A stretch of DNA of 33,971 bases from Actinomycetes bacterium (lineage in GTDB: Bacteria > Actinomycetota > Acidimicrobiia > Acidimicrobiales > JAJYXR01), in contig JAJYXW010000028.1 in NCBI GenBank assembly GCA_021801525.1, positions 1 through 33,971 of the forward strand, given 5' to 3'. Below are positions 16,958 through 24,457 of the stretch, piece after piece. The notes under the pieces were generated by a model, which had not been told where the DNA came from, searched no databases, and saw nothing but the letters and a program-made list of their open reading frames with translations. Position 1 is the stretch's first letter. Every line of letters starts with the position of its first letter. Made by a program: the position numbers and the translations under genes.

Positions 16958-18088
16958 TCAACTCGCAGGGAACCATTCCCGCCTGCTCGCAAGACGTGCC
17001 AGAGCACTCGGGTCGGGAGGCGGCGCGACGCCTGGGCCGCGATGGACCCGCACCGTGCCAGGTGGCATTCCTCCCGCGGGGCTGGGCACTTCAGGGCTGA
17101 GCCCGAGCAGGTCGCCCTCCACGAAACGCGCCTCGGTAGAGAGGTCACCAGGGAGGACGAATCCTGGGAGGGCGGCGAATGCTGCGTTCGCGATGCGTGC
17201 GAACGACGTCTCGAACATGCCGCCACACCACATTCCCACGCCAGCACGCAGGCAGGTTTCGCGAGCCTCGAGGGCCGCAGCGAACCCACCGAGACACGCC
17301 GGCTTCAGACAGGCGAGGGAGCATGCACCAAGCGATACGGCTTCGGCGACGCGCTCCGGCGAGCTCAGGGACTCGTCCAGGCAAACGGGGGTGGATATCC
17401 GCTCGGCGAGCCAGGCATGAGCCAGCAGGTCGTCCGCGCCGAATGGCTGCTCGATGCACGCGAGGCCGAGCGAGTCGATCTCCAGGAGCTCCGCTACGCC
17501 GCTCGGCCTGTAGGACCCGTTCGCGTCCACCTGCAGCAACAGCTCCGGGAACCGCTCACGTACGGCACGAAGCCACTCGTTGGGATCCCCAGCCGACCAC
17601 TTGATGCGCACTCGAAGCGCGCCCCCATCCGCCAGGCGGGCCACCTCCTCCACCAGGCGCTCCTGGCTCTCCATCCGCCCCACGACTGCTCCAGCCGGCA
17701 CACGGTCAACGCTGACGCCGAGGTGCTCCGCGAGTGACAGGCCAGCTGCTCGGAGGTCGGCATCGAGCAGGGCCATCTCGATGGCAGCCTTCGCCATGCG
17801 ATGCCCGCGCAACCCTGCCAGGGCGGACATAAGTCCTGCAGGGCTGCCAGGTGGCTCGGCCAGCAGTCTCGGGACGAGACGCGATTCCATCACCTGCCAG
17901 GCACCTTCGGCATGCTCGTAGCCGTAGGTCGGCTCGGCGAGCGCTGCACACTCGCCGAAGCCTTCTCCGGCGCTGGTCAGGACGCGGACCACTATGACCG
18001 GGCGAGCCGCGTGTGCCCCCCGGGCCGTCGACACGGGTCTCTCGAGCGTCAAGTCCAGCCAGCAGAGCTCGATGCCGGCAATGCTCAC
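16958..18088 (-). CDS. menC: o-Succinylbenzoate synthase, enolase superfamily
   Basis: MenC dehydrates SHCHC to o-succinylbenzoate in menaquinone synthesis. The 376-residue protein starts at GTG 18088, with AAGGAT just upstream. Enolase-superfamily residues are in order. RIKW holds Lys163 (second Lys of the KxK motif; the first is Arg). Metal ligands are Asp188 in LLQVDANG, Glu213 in CIEQPF and Asp238 in VCLDES. The second catalytic Lys262 is in ACLKPA. The N-terminal capping domain (GECAALAEPTYGYE) fits the OSBS/N-acylamino acid racemase group, so racemase side activity cannot be excluded. The frame is open to 18235, but that part is only the antisense of the tRNA gene. No other men gene is in the window. 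Confidence 0.85.
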   Translation of the reverse strand: MSIAGIELCWLDLTLERPVSTARGAHAARPVIVVRVLTSAGEGFGECAALAEPTYGYEHAEGAWQVMESRLVPRLLAEPPGSPAGLMSALAGLRGHRMAKAAIEMALLDADLRAAGLSLAEHLGVSVDRVPAGAVVGRMESQERLVEEVARLADGGALRVRIKWSAGDPNEWLRAVRERFPELLLQVDANGSYRPSGVAELLEIDSLGLACIEQPFGADDLLAHAWLAERISTPVCLDESLSSPERVAEAVSLGACSLACLKPACLGGFAAALEARETCLRAGVGMWCGGMFETSFARIANAAFAALPGFVLPGDLSTEARFVEGDLLGLSPEVPSPAGGMPPGTVRVHRGPGVAPPPDPSALARLASRREWFPAS

Positions 18089-18127
18089 CGATCCTTCTTC
18101 CTCGCCGGTGGGAGCGCGCACGGGATC

Positions 18128-18133
18128 TATGCT
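18128..18133 (+). promoter_or_regulatory. Possible -10 element for tRNA-Leu and the fab operon
   Basis: TATGCT lies 12 bases before the first tRNA base in the 56-base divergent gap between menC and tRNA-Leu. No convincing -35 box is found 16-18 bases upstream, so the call is weak. Confidence 0.25.
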
Positions 18134-18144
18134 CGCGCCGTGCC

Positions 18145-18228
18145 GCCCGGATGGCGGAATCGGTAGACGCGGGGGCCTCAAAAGCCCTTGCCCTTCAGGG
18201 CGTGCGGGTTCGAGTCCCGCTCCGGGCA
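18145..18228 (+). tRNA. tRNA-Leu (anticodon CAA)
   Basis: An 84-base gene folds as a class II tRNA. Acceptor strands GCCCGGA and TCCGGGC pair fully. The D-arm has GGCGGAATCGGTAGACGC, typical of tRNA-Leu. Anticodon stem GGGGC/GCCCT frames loop CTCAAAA, giving anticodon CAA, which reads UUG codons. A long variable arm with stem GCCC/GGGC is present, and the T-arm is GCGGG-TTCGAGT-CCCGC. CCA is not encoded. It sits 63 bases upstream of fabD on the same strand, so processing from a common transcript is possible. Confidence 0.95.
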
Positions 18229-18233
18229 CTATC

Positions 18234-18281
18234 AATCAGAGACAAGCCCAATCAGAGACGAGCCCAATCAGAGACGAGCAA
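18234..18281 (+). repeat. Three 16-bp tandem units between tRNA-Leu and fabD
   Basis: AATCAGAGACRAGCCC is repeated at 18234-18249, 18250-18265 and 18266-18281. The first copy has A at the variable position, and the last ends in AA where the Shine-Dalgarno of fabD begins. The array directly abuts the fabD ribosome binding site and forms most of its 5' leader. Copy-number change would alter leader length. Confidence 0.85.
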
Positions 18282-18285
18282 GGAG
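18280..18285 (+). promoter_or_regulatory. Ribosome binding site fixing the fabD start
   Basis: AAGGAG lies 6 bases before GTG 18292, from which translation gives MLAFTFPGQGS, the standard N-terminus of FabD. The long open frame upstream through the tRNA is therefore not coding. Confidence 0.75.
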
Positions 18286-18291
18286 CAGCGG

Positions 18292-19563
18292 GTGCTGGCG
18301 TTCACCTTCCCGGGGCAAGGGTCACAGAGGCCAGGAATGGGTCGAGCATGGGTCGCGCATCCCTCGTGGGAGGTGGTCGGCGAGGCCTCGGAGGTGGCGG
18401 GCCGCGACATCGGGCGATTGCTGCTCGATGCCGACCTGGCCGAGCTGACCCTGACGGCCAACGCGCAGCTCGCCACCTTGGTGGCCAGCCTCGTGGTCCT
18501 CGATGCGGTCGAGCGCCTGGGCCTGGTACCGGCAGCCTGTGCCGGGCACAGCCTCGGGGAGTACAGCGCTCTGGTGGCAAGCGGTTGCATAGCCTTGGAG
18601 GAGGCGATCGGGCTCGTGGCCGAGCGAGGGCAGGCCATGCACGAGGCGGCGGACGGCCAACCCGGCGCTATGGCGGCCGTGCTCGGTGCCGACGACGACG
18701 CGGTGGACGCCGCGTGCAGGCGCGCCGAGGGAGACGTCTGGCTCGCCAACTTCAACGCGCCCGGCCAGGTCGTCATCGCCGGTGCCCCCGAGGCCGTGGC
18801 TGCAGCGGGCGATCTCGCCCGAGAGCTCGGAGCACGGAAGGTGATGCCCCTTCCCGTGGAGGGCGCGTTCCACACGCCCTTGATGGCATCGGCCCGCCCG
18901 CGCCTCAGAAAGGCCCTCGCGGCAACCACCTTCTTCGACCCGGACGTGCCCGTCGTGGCGAACGTCGACGCCAGAGCCCACAGTCGGGCAGCAGAGTGGC
19001 CCGGGCTGCTCTCGGCCCAGCTGTGCAGCCCTGTCCGCTGGCGCCAGAGCCTCGAAACTCTGGGCGCTCGAGGCGTCACCTGCGTCGCGGAGCTCGGACC
19101 CGGCGGCGTGCTGACCGGCCTGGCTCGCCGATCCCTGACCGGTGCGACGGCAGTCGCAGTGGCCAAGCCGGAGGATCTGGAGGCGCTGGTCGAAGCCGCA
19201 GCGGGAACCGGCACCTGGCACGCGTACGCGGCTGCCCACCAGGGGGAGATGCTTTACAGCGCGGAGAGGGTAGTCGTGGCCCCACAGGCGGGCGAGTTCC
19301 ATCCGGTGGCGACCTTCGGCGTTCCGGGACCCGAAGCCCTGGCGCCGGTGGCCGGCGGCGGAGCGGGGGGAGCGTCGCCGCGAACGGGCGCTGCCGGCGC
19401 CCCCGTGCTTGCCGTAGGGGACCTCGTGGGCCACGTCGGCACGGTGGAGGCCAGGACGCCCTTCGGAGGAGCCCTGGTGGCCTTCCTCGCTCACGACGGC
19501 GAGCGTGTCTCCGAGGGGCAGCCGCTTGCCTGGCTGCGCGTAGCGACCGAAGGCGATGCGTGA
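18292..19563 (+). CDS. fabD: Malonyl-CoA:ACP transacylase with a C-terminal biotinyl/lipoyl-like extension
   Basis: FabD moves malonyl from CoA to acyl carrier protein. Residues 1-~310 show FTFPGQGSQ, catalytic Ser87 in AGHSLGEYSALVASG, His193 in EGAFHTPLM, and late-domain NVDARAH and ELGPGGVLTGL. At 423 residues the protein is about 110 longer than usual. After a linker, residues ~317-423 read EMLYSAERVVVAPQAGEFHP, then a Gly/Ala stretch, then VLAVGDLVGHVGTVEARTPF and HDGERVSEGQPLAWLRV. This resembles a biotin-carboxyl-carrier or lipoyl beta barrel (APxxGxF, VGDxV, DGxxVxxGQPL). The expected MKM biotin or DKA lipoyl turn is replaced by EARTPFGG, so no modifiable Lys is present. The domain assignment is inferred from the pattern. 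It is the first gene of the fab operon. Confidence 0.92.
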   Translation: MLAFTFPGQGSQRPGMGRAWVAHPSWEVVGEASEVAGRDIGRLLLDADLAELTLTANAQLATLVASLVVLDAVERLGLVPAACAGHSLGEYSALVASGCIALEEAIGLVAERGQAMHEAADGQPGAMAAVLGADDDAVDAACRRAEGDVWLANFNAPGQVVIAGAPEAVAAAGDLARELGARKVMPLPVEGAFHTPLMASARPRLRKALAATTFFDPDVPVVANVDARAHSRAAEWPGLLSAQLCSPVRWRQSLETLGARGVTCVAELGPGGVLTGLARRSLTGATAVAVAKPEDLEALVEAAAGTGTWHAYAAAHQGEMLYSAERVVVAPQAGEFHPVATFGVPGPEALAPVAGGGAGGASPRTGAAGAPVLAVGDLVGHVGTVEARTPFGGALVAFLAHDGERVSEGQPLAWLRVATEGDA

Positions 19564-19580
19564 CTCCCCAGCCGTGCAGC

Positions 19581-19733
19581 ATGATCGGCTGGGCAAGCAC
19601 GCTGCCGGGCGGCGTGCTCATCGCCCAGGCAGCCGGCACCGGTAGGATCTCTCCCGGTGACATCGTCCTCCTTCCGGGATTCGGAGCAGACATGACGTGG
19701 GCCAGTGCGTTGCTGCGCTGGGGGGATGGTTGA
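19581..19733 (+). pseudogene. fabH: Remnant of beta-ketoacyl-ACP synthase III: C-terminal ~50 codons only
   Basis: Between the fabD stop and the fabG ATG lies a 50-codon frame ending RISPGDIVLLPGFGADMTWA and SALLRWGDG. FabH proteins normally end with a GR(I/V)KPGDLVLLxGFGAGLTWGSxLLRW block, so this is a very close match. The preceding 20 residues (GWASTLPGGVLIAQAAGTG) align by position with the family's GNTSAASIPLALxEA block, but the catalytic Asn motif GNTS reads GWAS. Nothing FabH-like exists upstream in any frame, because fabD coding occupies it. The position is where fabH often lies in fab operons. The simplest reading is an internal deletion that removed ~85% of fabH. A short functional peptide, or an assembly collapse, are alternatives. 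Confidence 0.68.
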
Positions 19734-19735
19734 CG

Positions 19736-20479
19736 ATGGTCGAGGACCAGGATCCGACCGGCCCCGTGGCTCTCGTGACCGGGGGAACGCGAGGCATTGG
19801 GCTCGGCTGTGCTGAGCGGCTCCGCGACGAGGGGTACAAGGTGGCCGTGACATACAGGAGCACCCCTCCCGAGAGTGCCGGTGACTCCCTCCGGGGCATC
19901 CTCCCGATCGAATGCGACGTCACTGATCCCGAGCAGGTGGAAAAGGCCTTCGCGACGCTCGAAGGCGAACTCGGTACAGTAGACGTCCTCGTGGCCAACG
20001 CCGGGATAGTGCGCGACGGCCTCATGCTGCGAATGGGCGAGGAGGCATGGCAGAGCGTCATCGACACCGACCTCACAGGTGTGTACCGGGTTGTCAGGCG
20101 TGCGCTCGGCCCGATGGTGCGAGCAAGGCACGGCCGGATCGTGCTCGTCTCCTCCGTAGTCGCGTTCCTCGGATCGCCGGGGCAGGTCAACTACGCAGCT
20201 GCGAAGGCGGGCCTCGTGGGAATGGCCCGATCGCTGGCCCGTGAGGTGGCCAGCCGCAACATCACGGTCAACGTCGTCGCCCCAGGTGTGGTGGAGACGG
20301 ATATGATCGCTGCCTTGGGCAAGGCCAGAGCCGACGAGCTGAGATCCATGGTGCCGCTCGGCCGCTCGACCACTCCGGAGGAGGTGGCCGGGGTGGTCGC
20401 CTTCCTCGCATCTGACGACGCGGCGTACCTGACTGGCGTGGTGCTGCCCGTCGACGGGGGAATGGCCATGGGAATGTGA
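19736..20479 (+). CDS. fabG: 3-oxoacyl-[ACP] reductase
   Basis: FabG reduces beta-ketoacyl-ACP with NADPH in each round of chain elongation. The 247-residue protein is a classical short-chain dehydrogenase. It has the cofactor glycines TGGTRGIGLG, NAGIVRDGLMLRM, the active-site Ser near 140 in VLVSSVVAF, and Tyr153/Lys157 in NYAAAKAG. The C-terminal LTGVVLPVDGGMAMGM is the expected FabG ending. I chose the ATG at 19736 because it gives a standard length. It begins two bases after the fabH-remnant stop, and the earlier GTG at 19697 would add non-homologous residues. The 97-base gap before acpP contains no other gene. Confidence 0.95.
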   Translation: MVEDQDPTGPVALVTGGTRGIGLGCAERLRDEGYKVAVTYRSTPPESAGDSLRGILPIECDVTDPEQVEKAFATLEGELGTVDVLVANAGIVRDGLMLRMGEEAWQSVIDTDLTGVYRVVRRALGPMVRARHGRIVLVSSVVAFLGSPGQVNYAAAKAGLVGMARSLAREVASRNITVNVVAPGVVETDMIAALGKARADELRSMVPLGRSTTPEEVAGVVAFLASDDAAYLTGVVLPVDGGMAMGM

Positions 20480-20576
20480 ACCCGGCAGTCCAGTCCCCTC
20501 GAGCGCCCGAAGCAGTGCCGACAAGAGTGCCGGAATCAGTGTCATACAAACCAACACATCCAGATAGGAGAGGCCG

Positions 20577-20816
20577 GTGAGCGACGACGCCACCTTCGAG
20601 AAGTTCAGGACCTGCGCGGTGGAGGTCCTTCAGGTCCCACCCGAGAAGGTAGTTCCCGAGGCCCATTTCGCCGACGATCTCGACGCCGACAGCCTCGACC
20701 TCGTGGAGCTGGTGATGGCCCTCGAGGAGGCCTTCGACGTCACCGTCGAGGAGTCCGAGCTCGACGGAATCGATACGGTGGGCAAGGCCTACGACCTCAT
20801 CACGGCAAAGCTCTGA
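20577..20816 (+). CDS. acpP: Acyl carrier protein
   Basis: The 79-residue acidic protein carries growing acyl chains on 4'-phosphopantetheine. The attachment site is Ser39 in DADSLDLVELVMALEEAF, the canonical DSL motif at the start of helix II. The GTG start is set by AGGAGAGG ending about 4 bases upstream. The stop overlaps the fabF ATG by one base (TGATG), which suggests coupled translation. It sits among fabD, fabG and fabF, so it is the housekeeping fatty-acid ACP rather than a secondary-metabolite one. Phosphopantetheinyl transferase is not in the window. Confidence 0.96.
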   Translation: MSDDATFEKFRTCAVEVLQVPPEKVVPEAHFADDLDADSLDLVELVMALEEAFDVTVEESELDGIDTVGKAYDLITAKL

Positions 20817-22036
20817 TGCTGCTCGGCCTCGACCCGGGTGGGACACCGGTTGGAGGTCGCCGCGTCGCCGTCACCGGCATCGGAGTGGTCTCGTGCTGCG
20901 GAACCGGCGCCGGGGAGTTCTTCGAGGGCCTACTGGCACCAGCACCCTCCGGCGAACGGCGGGTCGTGGACTTCGACGGATCCGCGTACTTCGGACCCAA
21001 GGAGGTGCGCCGCGTCGACCGGTTCGCACAGTTCTCGGTGGCGGCCGCCCAGATGGCCCTCGACGACGCCGGCGAGCTTGGCGTCGACCCAGCAAGGGCA
21101 GGAGTGGTCATGGGCACAGGAGTAGGCGGCTTCGAAACCCTCCAGACTCAGGTGACCGTGTTCAACGATCAGGGTCCCCGGCGGGTGTCGCCCTTCCTCG
21201 TGCCGATGATGATGGCAAATGCCGGTGCGGCTACCGTGTCGATGCGCGTGGGATGGCACGGTCCCTGCGAGACGCTGGTGACAGCGTGTGCCGCCGGCAC
21301 CCATGCGATAGCGGCCGCTGGCCGGCTCGTTGCATCCGGCCGGGTGGACGTGGCCATAGGCGGCGGGGCGGAAGCCGCCATGACACCGGTCGGCATCGCC
21401 GCGTTCACGAACATGACAGCCCTCTCGGCTACGGGGATGTCACGGCCTTTCGACGCGCGCCGCGACGGATTCGTCATCGCCGAGGGTGCCGCAGTGCTCG
21501 TCCTGGAGGAGCTGGAGCACGCCCGCGCGCGAGGCGCCACGCTCTACGCGGAGCTCCTCGGAGCGGCATCGACTGCTGACGCCCATCACATAACGGCGCC
21601 GTCCCCTGGCGGGGAGGGAGCTGCAGCGTGCATGGAACTGGCCCTGGCCGATGCCGGATTGGCTCCCAGCGAGATCGGTCACATAAACGCCCATGGCACC
21701 TCCACCCCGCTCAACGACCTGGCGGAAGCCCAGGCGATCAACAAGGTGTTCGGAGCCCCCGGCCCGCCGGTGACTTCCGTCAAAGGAGTCACCGGTCACG
21801 CGCTCGGCGCCGCAGGCGCCATCGAGGCGGTGGCTACGGTGATCAGCATCGAGCGCTCGCTCATCCCGCCGACCGCGGGGTACGAAGTGGCGGACCCGGA
21901 GATCCACCTCGACGTCGTCCACGGCGGCCCTCGTCACTGGGATCCCGCTCCTGCGCTCTCGAACTCCTTCGGGTTCGGCGGGCACAACGGCTGCCTGGTG
22001 TTCGCTCCGGCCCCTTCGAGCCAGCTTGCCCCCTGA
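20816..22036 (+). CDS. fabF: 3-oxoacyl-[ACP] synthase II
   Basis: FabF condenses malonyl-ACP with acyl-ACP. The 406-residue thiolase-fold enzyme has a complete Cys-His-His active site: Cys158 in VTACAAGTHAIAAA, His293 in NAHGTSTPLND and His328 in VKGVTGHALGAAGAIE. The gatekeeper loop is SNSFGFGGHNG. The His-His site marks an elongating synthase, unlike the Cys-His-Asn site of FabH, so it cannot simply be a relocated FabH. It starts at the ATG overlapping the acpP stop. Since fabH is reduced to a fragment here, this is the only intact ketoacyl synthase in the window. Confidence 0.95.
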   Translation: MLLGLDPGGTPVGGRRVAVTGIGVVSCCGTGAGEFFEGLLAPAPSGERRVVDFDGSAYFGPKEVRRVDRFAQFSVAAAQMALDDAGELGVDPARAGVVMGTGVGGFETLQTQVTVFNDQGPRRVSPFLVPMMMANAGAATVSMRVGWHGPCETLVTACAAGTHAIAAAGRLVASGRVDVAIGGGAEAAMTPVGIAAFTNMTALSATGMSRPFDARRDGFVIAEGAAVLVLEELEHARARGATLYAELLGAASTADAHHITAPSPGGEGAAACMELALADAGLAPSEIGHINAHGTSTPLNDLAEAQAINKVFGAPGPPVTSVKGVTGHALGAAGAIEAVATVISIERSLIPPTAGYEVADPEIHLDVVHGGPRHWDPAPALSNSFGFGGHNGCLVFAPAPSSQLAP

Positions 22037-23687
22037 CCTAGGGTACGGGTCCTTCTCGGAAAGTCCGCCCTGGCCCCTCGACCCGGCTCGGATGCCCTGG
22101 CGAAAGGGCATCGAGGAGCTGAGGAGAGTCGCCCGGGGCCAGGTACCCCGCCTGACGGCGCGCAGGCGGGTCCCTCCGGGAACGCGAGTTCTTCGCGTGG
22201 CGGCCTCCCTCGGATCGGCTCTCGCAGGGTGGTACCTCCTCGACCGCCGAGCCGGTGGCACAGCGTCACGGGCCGGCCTCTCCAAGCGCCTCAGGCTCGC
22301 GTTCGAGAAGCTCGGTCCCACCTACATCAAGCTCGGGCAGATCATCTCCTCCGGGGAGGGCCTGTTCCCCGAAGAGCTCGTCGCGGAGTTCCGCAACTGC
22401 CGCGACAAGGTGCCCCCCGAGACCTTCGGCGCCATCCGGGAGATCGTGGAGACCGATCTCGGCTCCCCCCTCGCGAACACCTTCAGCTCGTTCGACCCGA
22501 TCCCGCTGGCAGCCGCCTCTATCGCTCAGGTCCACGCGGCAAGGCTCGTGAGCGGAGAGCACGTGGTCGTAAAGGTACAGCGTCCCTCCGTTGCCAACCT
22601 CGTGCATCGCGACATCGCGGCAATGAGCTGGCTGGCCCCCTACCTGGTCGGTCGCATACCGGTAGCAGCCCTGGCCAACCCCCCGGCTCTGGTGGAGCTC
22701 TTCGCCGAGACGATCGTCGAGGAGCTCGACTTCCGCCTCGAAGCCGAGAACATGCTCGACGTGGCGCGAGTCCTCGCGAGCGCCGGGCAACGCGCGCTCG
22801 TGGTTCCACGCCCGCACCCGCGCCTCGTGACACGCCGGGTGCTGGTCATGGAACGCCTCGACGGCTTCGCGTGGGGCGACGCAGAGCGCATGCGCGAGGC
22901 GGGTATAGACACCGAAGCAGTCCTCCACGCCGGGCTCATAGCGTTCCTCGAAGGTGCCCTCCTCCACGGCGTGTTCCACGGCGACCTGCACGGGGGAAAC
23001 CTCTTCGTGCGACCCGACAGCAGGGTCGCGCTGCTCGATTTCGGGATCACCGGCCGGCTCACAGAGCCCCAGCGCCTCGCATTCTTGCGGCTGGTGGTGA
23101 GCGGAAGCGCCTACGACATCCGCGCCCAGGTCGAGGCGCTCCGCGACCTCGGCGCGCTGCCGGCAGACGTGGACGTGGACGGGGTAATCGCGGACCTCGG
23201 GCTCGAAAGGGGCCCCCTCGACCCGACGAAGCTCACAGCAGAAGAGCTGACGGCCGAGCTCGCCCAGGTGACGAGAGCCCTACTCGGCTACGGGGCCCGC
23301 ATGCCCAAGGAGCTCATGCTCTTCGTGAAGGACATGCTGTTCCTCGACGGCGCAATAGCGCTCATGGCGCCTGACCTCGACCTGCTCTCCGAGGTCGTCC
23401 GGATCTTCACCTACTTCCACGAGCATCACGGCGAGCGCATCGCCAGGGACATCGGCACCGACCCGGCTTTGCCACCCGTGATCGACGTCGACGGCATACG
23501 GGCGTCCTTCGGGGTGTCGGAGCCGGTCGAGCGGCTCACCTACCGCGACTTGGCGGAGCGGCGCGAGCTCATCCGTCGCCGTATGGAGCAGAGCCGGCGC
23601 CGCCCGCTTCGCCGATCTCTTGGCCGCCGGCTCCGTCGTCGGCTCCGTCGTCGGCTTCGTCGATCGCCGAGCGAAAGTCCGCGCTGA
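22026..23687 (+). CDS. ABC1/AarF/UbiB-family atypical kinase-like protein
   Basis: Members are atypical ATPases/kinases linked to isoprenoid-quinone metabolism and membrane lipids. This 553-residue frame shows family markers in order: KxGQ in GPTYIKLGQIIS (Lys near 102), the alanine-rich loop AAASIAQVHAARL, catalytic Lys in VVVKVQRP near 182, HGDLHGGNLFV near 318 and the metal Asp in LLDFGITG near 336. The first possible codon is TTG at 22026, overlapping fabF by 11 bases. ATG 22092 (MPWRKGIEEL) is at least as plausible, and neither has a clear Shine-Dalgarno. The last ~40 residues are extremely Arg-rich and lie wholly in a 119-base convergent overlap with trpA, partly within a 12-bp repeat. 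The true substrate is unknown; because menC is nearby, a link to menaquinone is possible. Confidence 0.85.
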   Translation: MPPDLGYGSFSESPPWPLDPARMPWRKGIEELRRVARGQVPRLTARRRVPPGTRVLRVAASLGSALAGWYLLDRRAGGTASRAGLSKRLRLAFEKLGPTYIKLGQIISSGEGLFPEELVAEFRNCRDKVPPETFGAIREIVETDLGSPLANTFSSFDPIPLAAASIAQVHAARLVSGEHVVVKVQRPSVANLVHRDIAAMSWLAPYLVGRIPVAALANPPALVELFAETIVEELDFRLEAENMLDVARVLASAGQRALVVPRPHPRLVTRRVLVMERLDGFAWGDAERMREAGIDTEAVLHAGLIAFLEGALLHGVFHGDLHGGNLFVRPDSRVALLDFGITGRLTEPQRLAFLRLVVSGSAYDIRAQVEALRDLGALPADVDVDGVIADLGLERGPLDPTKLTAEELTAELAQVTRALLGYGARMPKELMLFVKDMLFLDGAIALMAPDLDLLSEVVRIFTYFHEHHGERIARDIGTDPALPPVIDVDGIRASFGVSEPVERLTYRDLAERRELIRRRMEQSRRRPLRRSLGRRLRRRLRRRLRRSPSESPR

Positions 23688-24456
23688 CCCGCTCGATCTC
23701 CTCCGGAGTAGCGCCGTCGATGATCATACGCACGAACGCTGACCCGACGACGACCCCATCAGCCCCCGACGTCACCGACCGGGCCTGCTCAGGGGTTGAT
23801 ACTCCTATACCTACGCAAACGGGCAAGTCGGTCAAGCGCCCAAGGCGGGATCCCACAACCTGCGCGCTCGAAGCCAGCACCTCGCGCTCCCCAGTCACCC
23901 CCATGAGGCCGGCTGCGTAGACGAAGCCCCGCGACTGGCGGCAGATCTCCGCGGCGCGTTCCTCGGGGGTCACCGGGGCCACGAGCAGCACCGCCGAAAC
24001 GCCCGCTGCAGCCGCTGCTGCACGCCAGGGCGCGGACTCCTCGAGCGGGAGGTCGGGCACTATGGCGCCCGTCACCCCAGCAGCGGCCATGGCTCCCGCC
24101 ATCCTCTCGTGCCCGGCCCGGAACACCAAGTTGTAGTAGGTCATCACCGCAACGGGGACCTCAATGCGTGCCTGGGCGATCTCTTCGAGCAGCCCTGCTG
24201 GGGTGGCGCCGCGACCGAGCGCCAGCAAAGAGGCCCTCTGGATCACCGGACCGTCGATCATCGGGTCCGAGAAGGGCAGGCCCACCTCTATCGCGTCTGC
24301 CCCACCGGCTGCCAACGCATGAGCCATCTCCACCCATCCAGGGACCATGCCACCAGTCAGGTAGGCCACGAGGAGCTTCCTTCCCAGGTCCCTCCGCTCC
24401 CTCAGCACACTGGCGAGGTCGTGGGATGTCCCGACCTGCGAGACCGGGCTGCTCAT
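23569..24456 (-). CDS. trpA: Tryptophan synthase alpha subunit
   Basis: TrpA cleaves indole-3-glycerol phosphate and channels indole to TrpB. The 295-residue protein starts at ATG 24456, one base after the trpB stop, and the frame's longer upstream extension lies inside trpB. Catalytic residues are Glu57 in DAIEVGLPFSDP and Asp68 in MIDGPVIQRAS. VMTYYNLVFRAG, GAIVPDLPLEES and the phosphate-binding GIGVSTPEQARSV and GADGVVVGSAFV complete the barrel. After the expected end (SADFRSAIDE) an extra ~30 residues of Asp/Ala/Gly-rich sequence follow. They lie in the overlap with the oppositely oriented UbiB-like gene and are partly encoded by a 12-bp repeat. Confidence 0.95.
   Translation of the reverse strand: MSSPVSQVGTSHDLASVLRERRDLGRKLLVAYLTGGMVPGWVEMAHALAAGGADAIEVGLPFSDPMIDGPVIQRASLLALGRGATPAGLLEEIAQARIEVPVAVMTYYNLVFRAGHERMAGAMAAAGVTGAIVPDLPLEESAPWRAAAAAAGVSAVLLVAPVTPEERAAEICRQSRGFVYAAGLMGVTGEREVLASSAQVVGSRLGRLTDLPVCVGIGVSTPEQARSVTSGADGVVVGSAFVRMIIDGATPEEIERVSADFRSAIDEADDGADDGAGGQEIGEAGGAGSAPYGDG
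23629..23664. repeat. 12-bp tandem repeat read on both strands at the ubiB-like/trpA overlap
   Basis: GGCTCCGTCGTC occurs at 23629-23640 and 23641-23652, followed by a variant GGCTTCGTCGAT at 23653-23664. On the plus strand it encodes a repeating Arg-Leu-Arg-Arg pattern in the kinase tail. On the minus strand it encodes a repeating Asp-Gly/Glu-Ala-Asp pattern in the TrpA tail. Expansion by 12 bases preserves both frames. Confidence 0.85.
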
Positions 24457-24457
24457 C

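Noticed and set aside
18089-18235. N-terminal extension of menC through the tRNA-Leu gene
   Set aside because: The extra residues are just the antisense reading of the tRNA. The GTG at 18088 has a ribosome site and gives a normal MenC N-terminus.
19500-19530. Functional biotin attachment site in the FabD tail
   Set aside because: The expected lysine turn (MKM or DKA) is absent. Only the surrounding strand pattern remains.
17994-19580. Long plus-strand open frame ahead of the fabH remnant
   Set aside because: It is out of frame with fabD and Arg/Gly-rich. Only the final 50 codons resemble a protein family.
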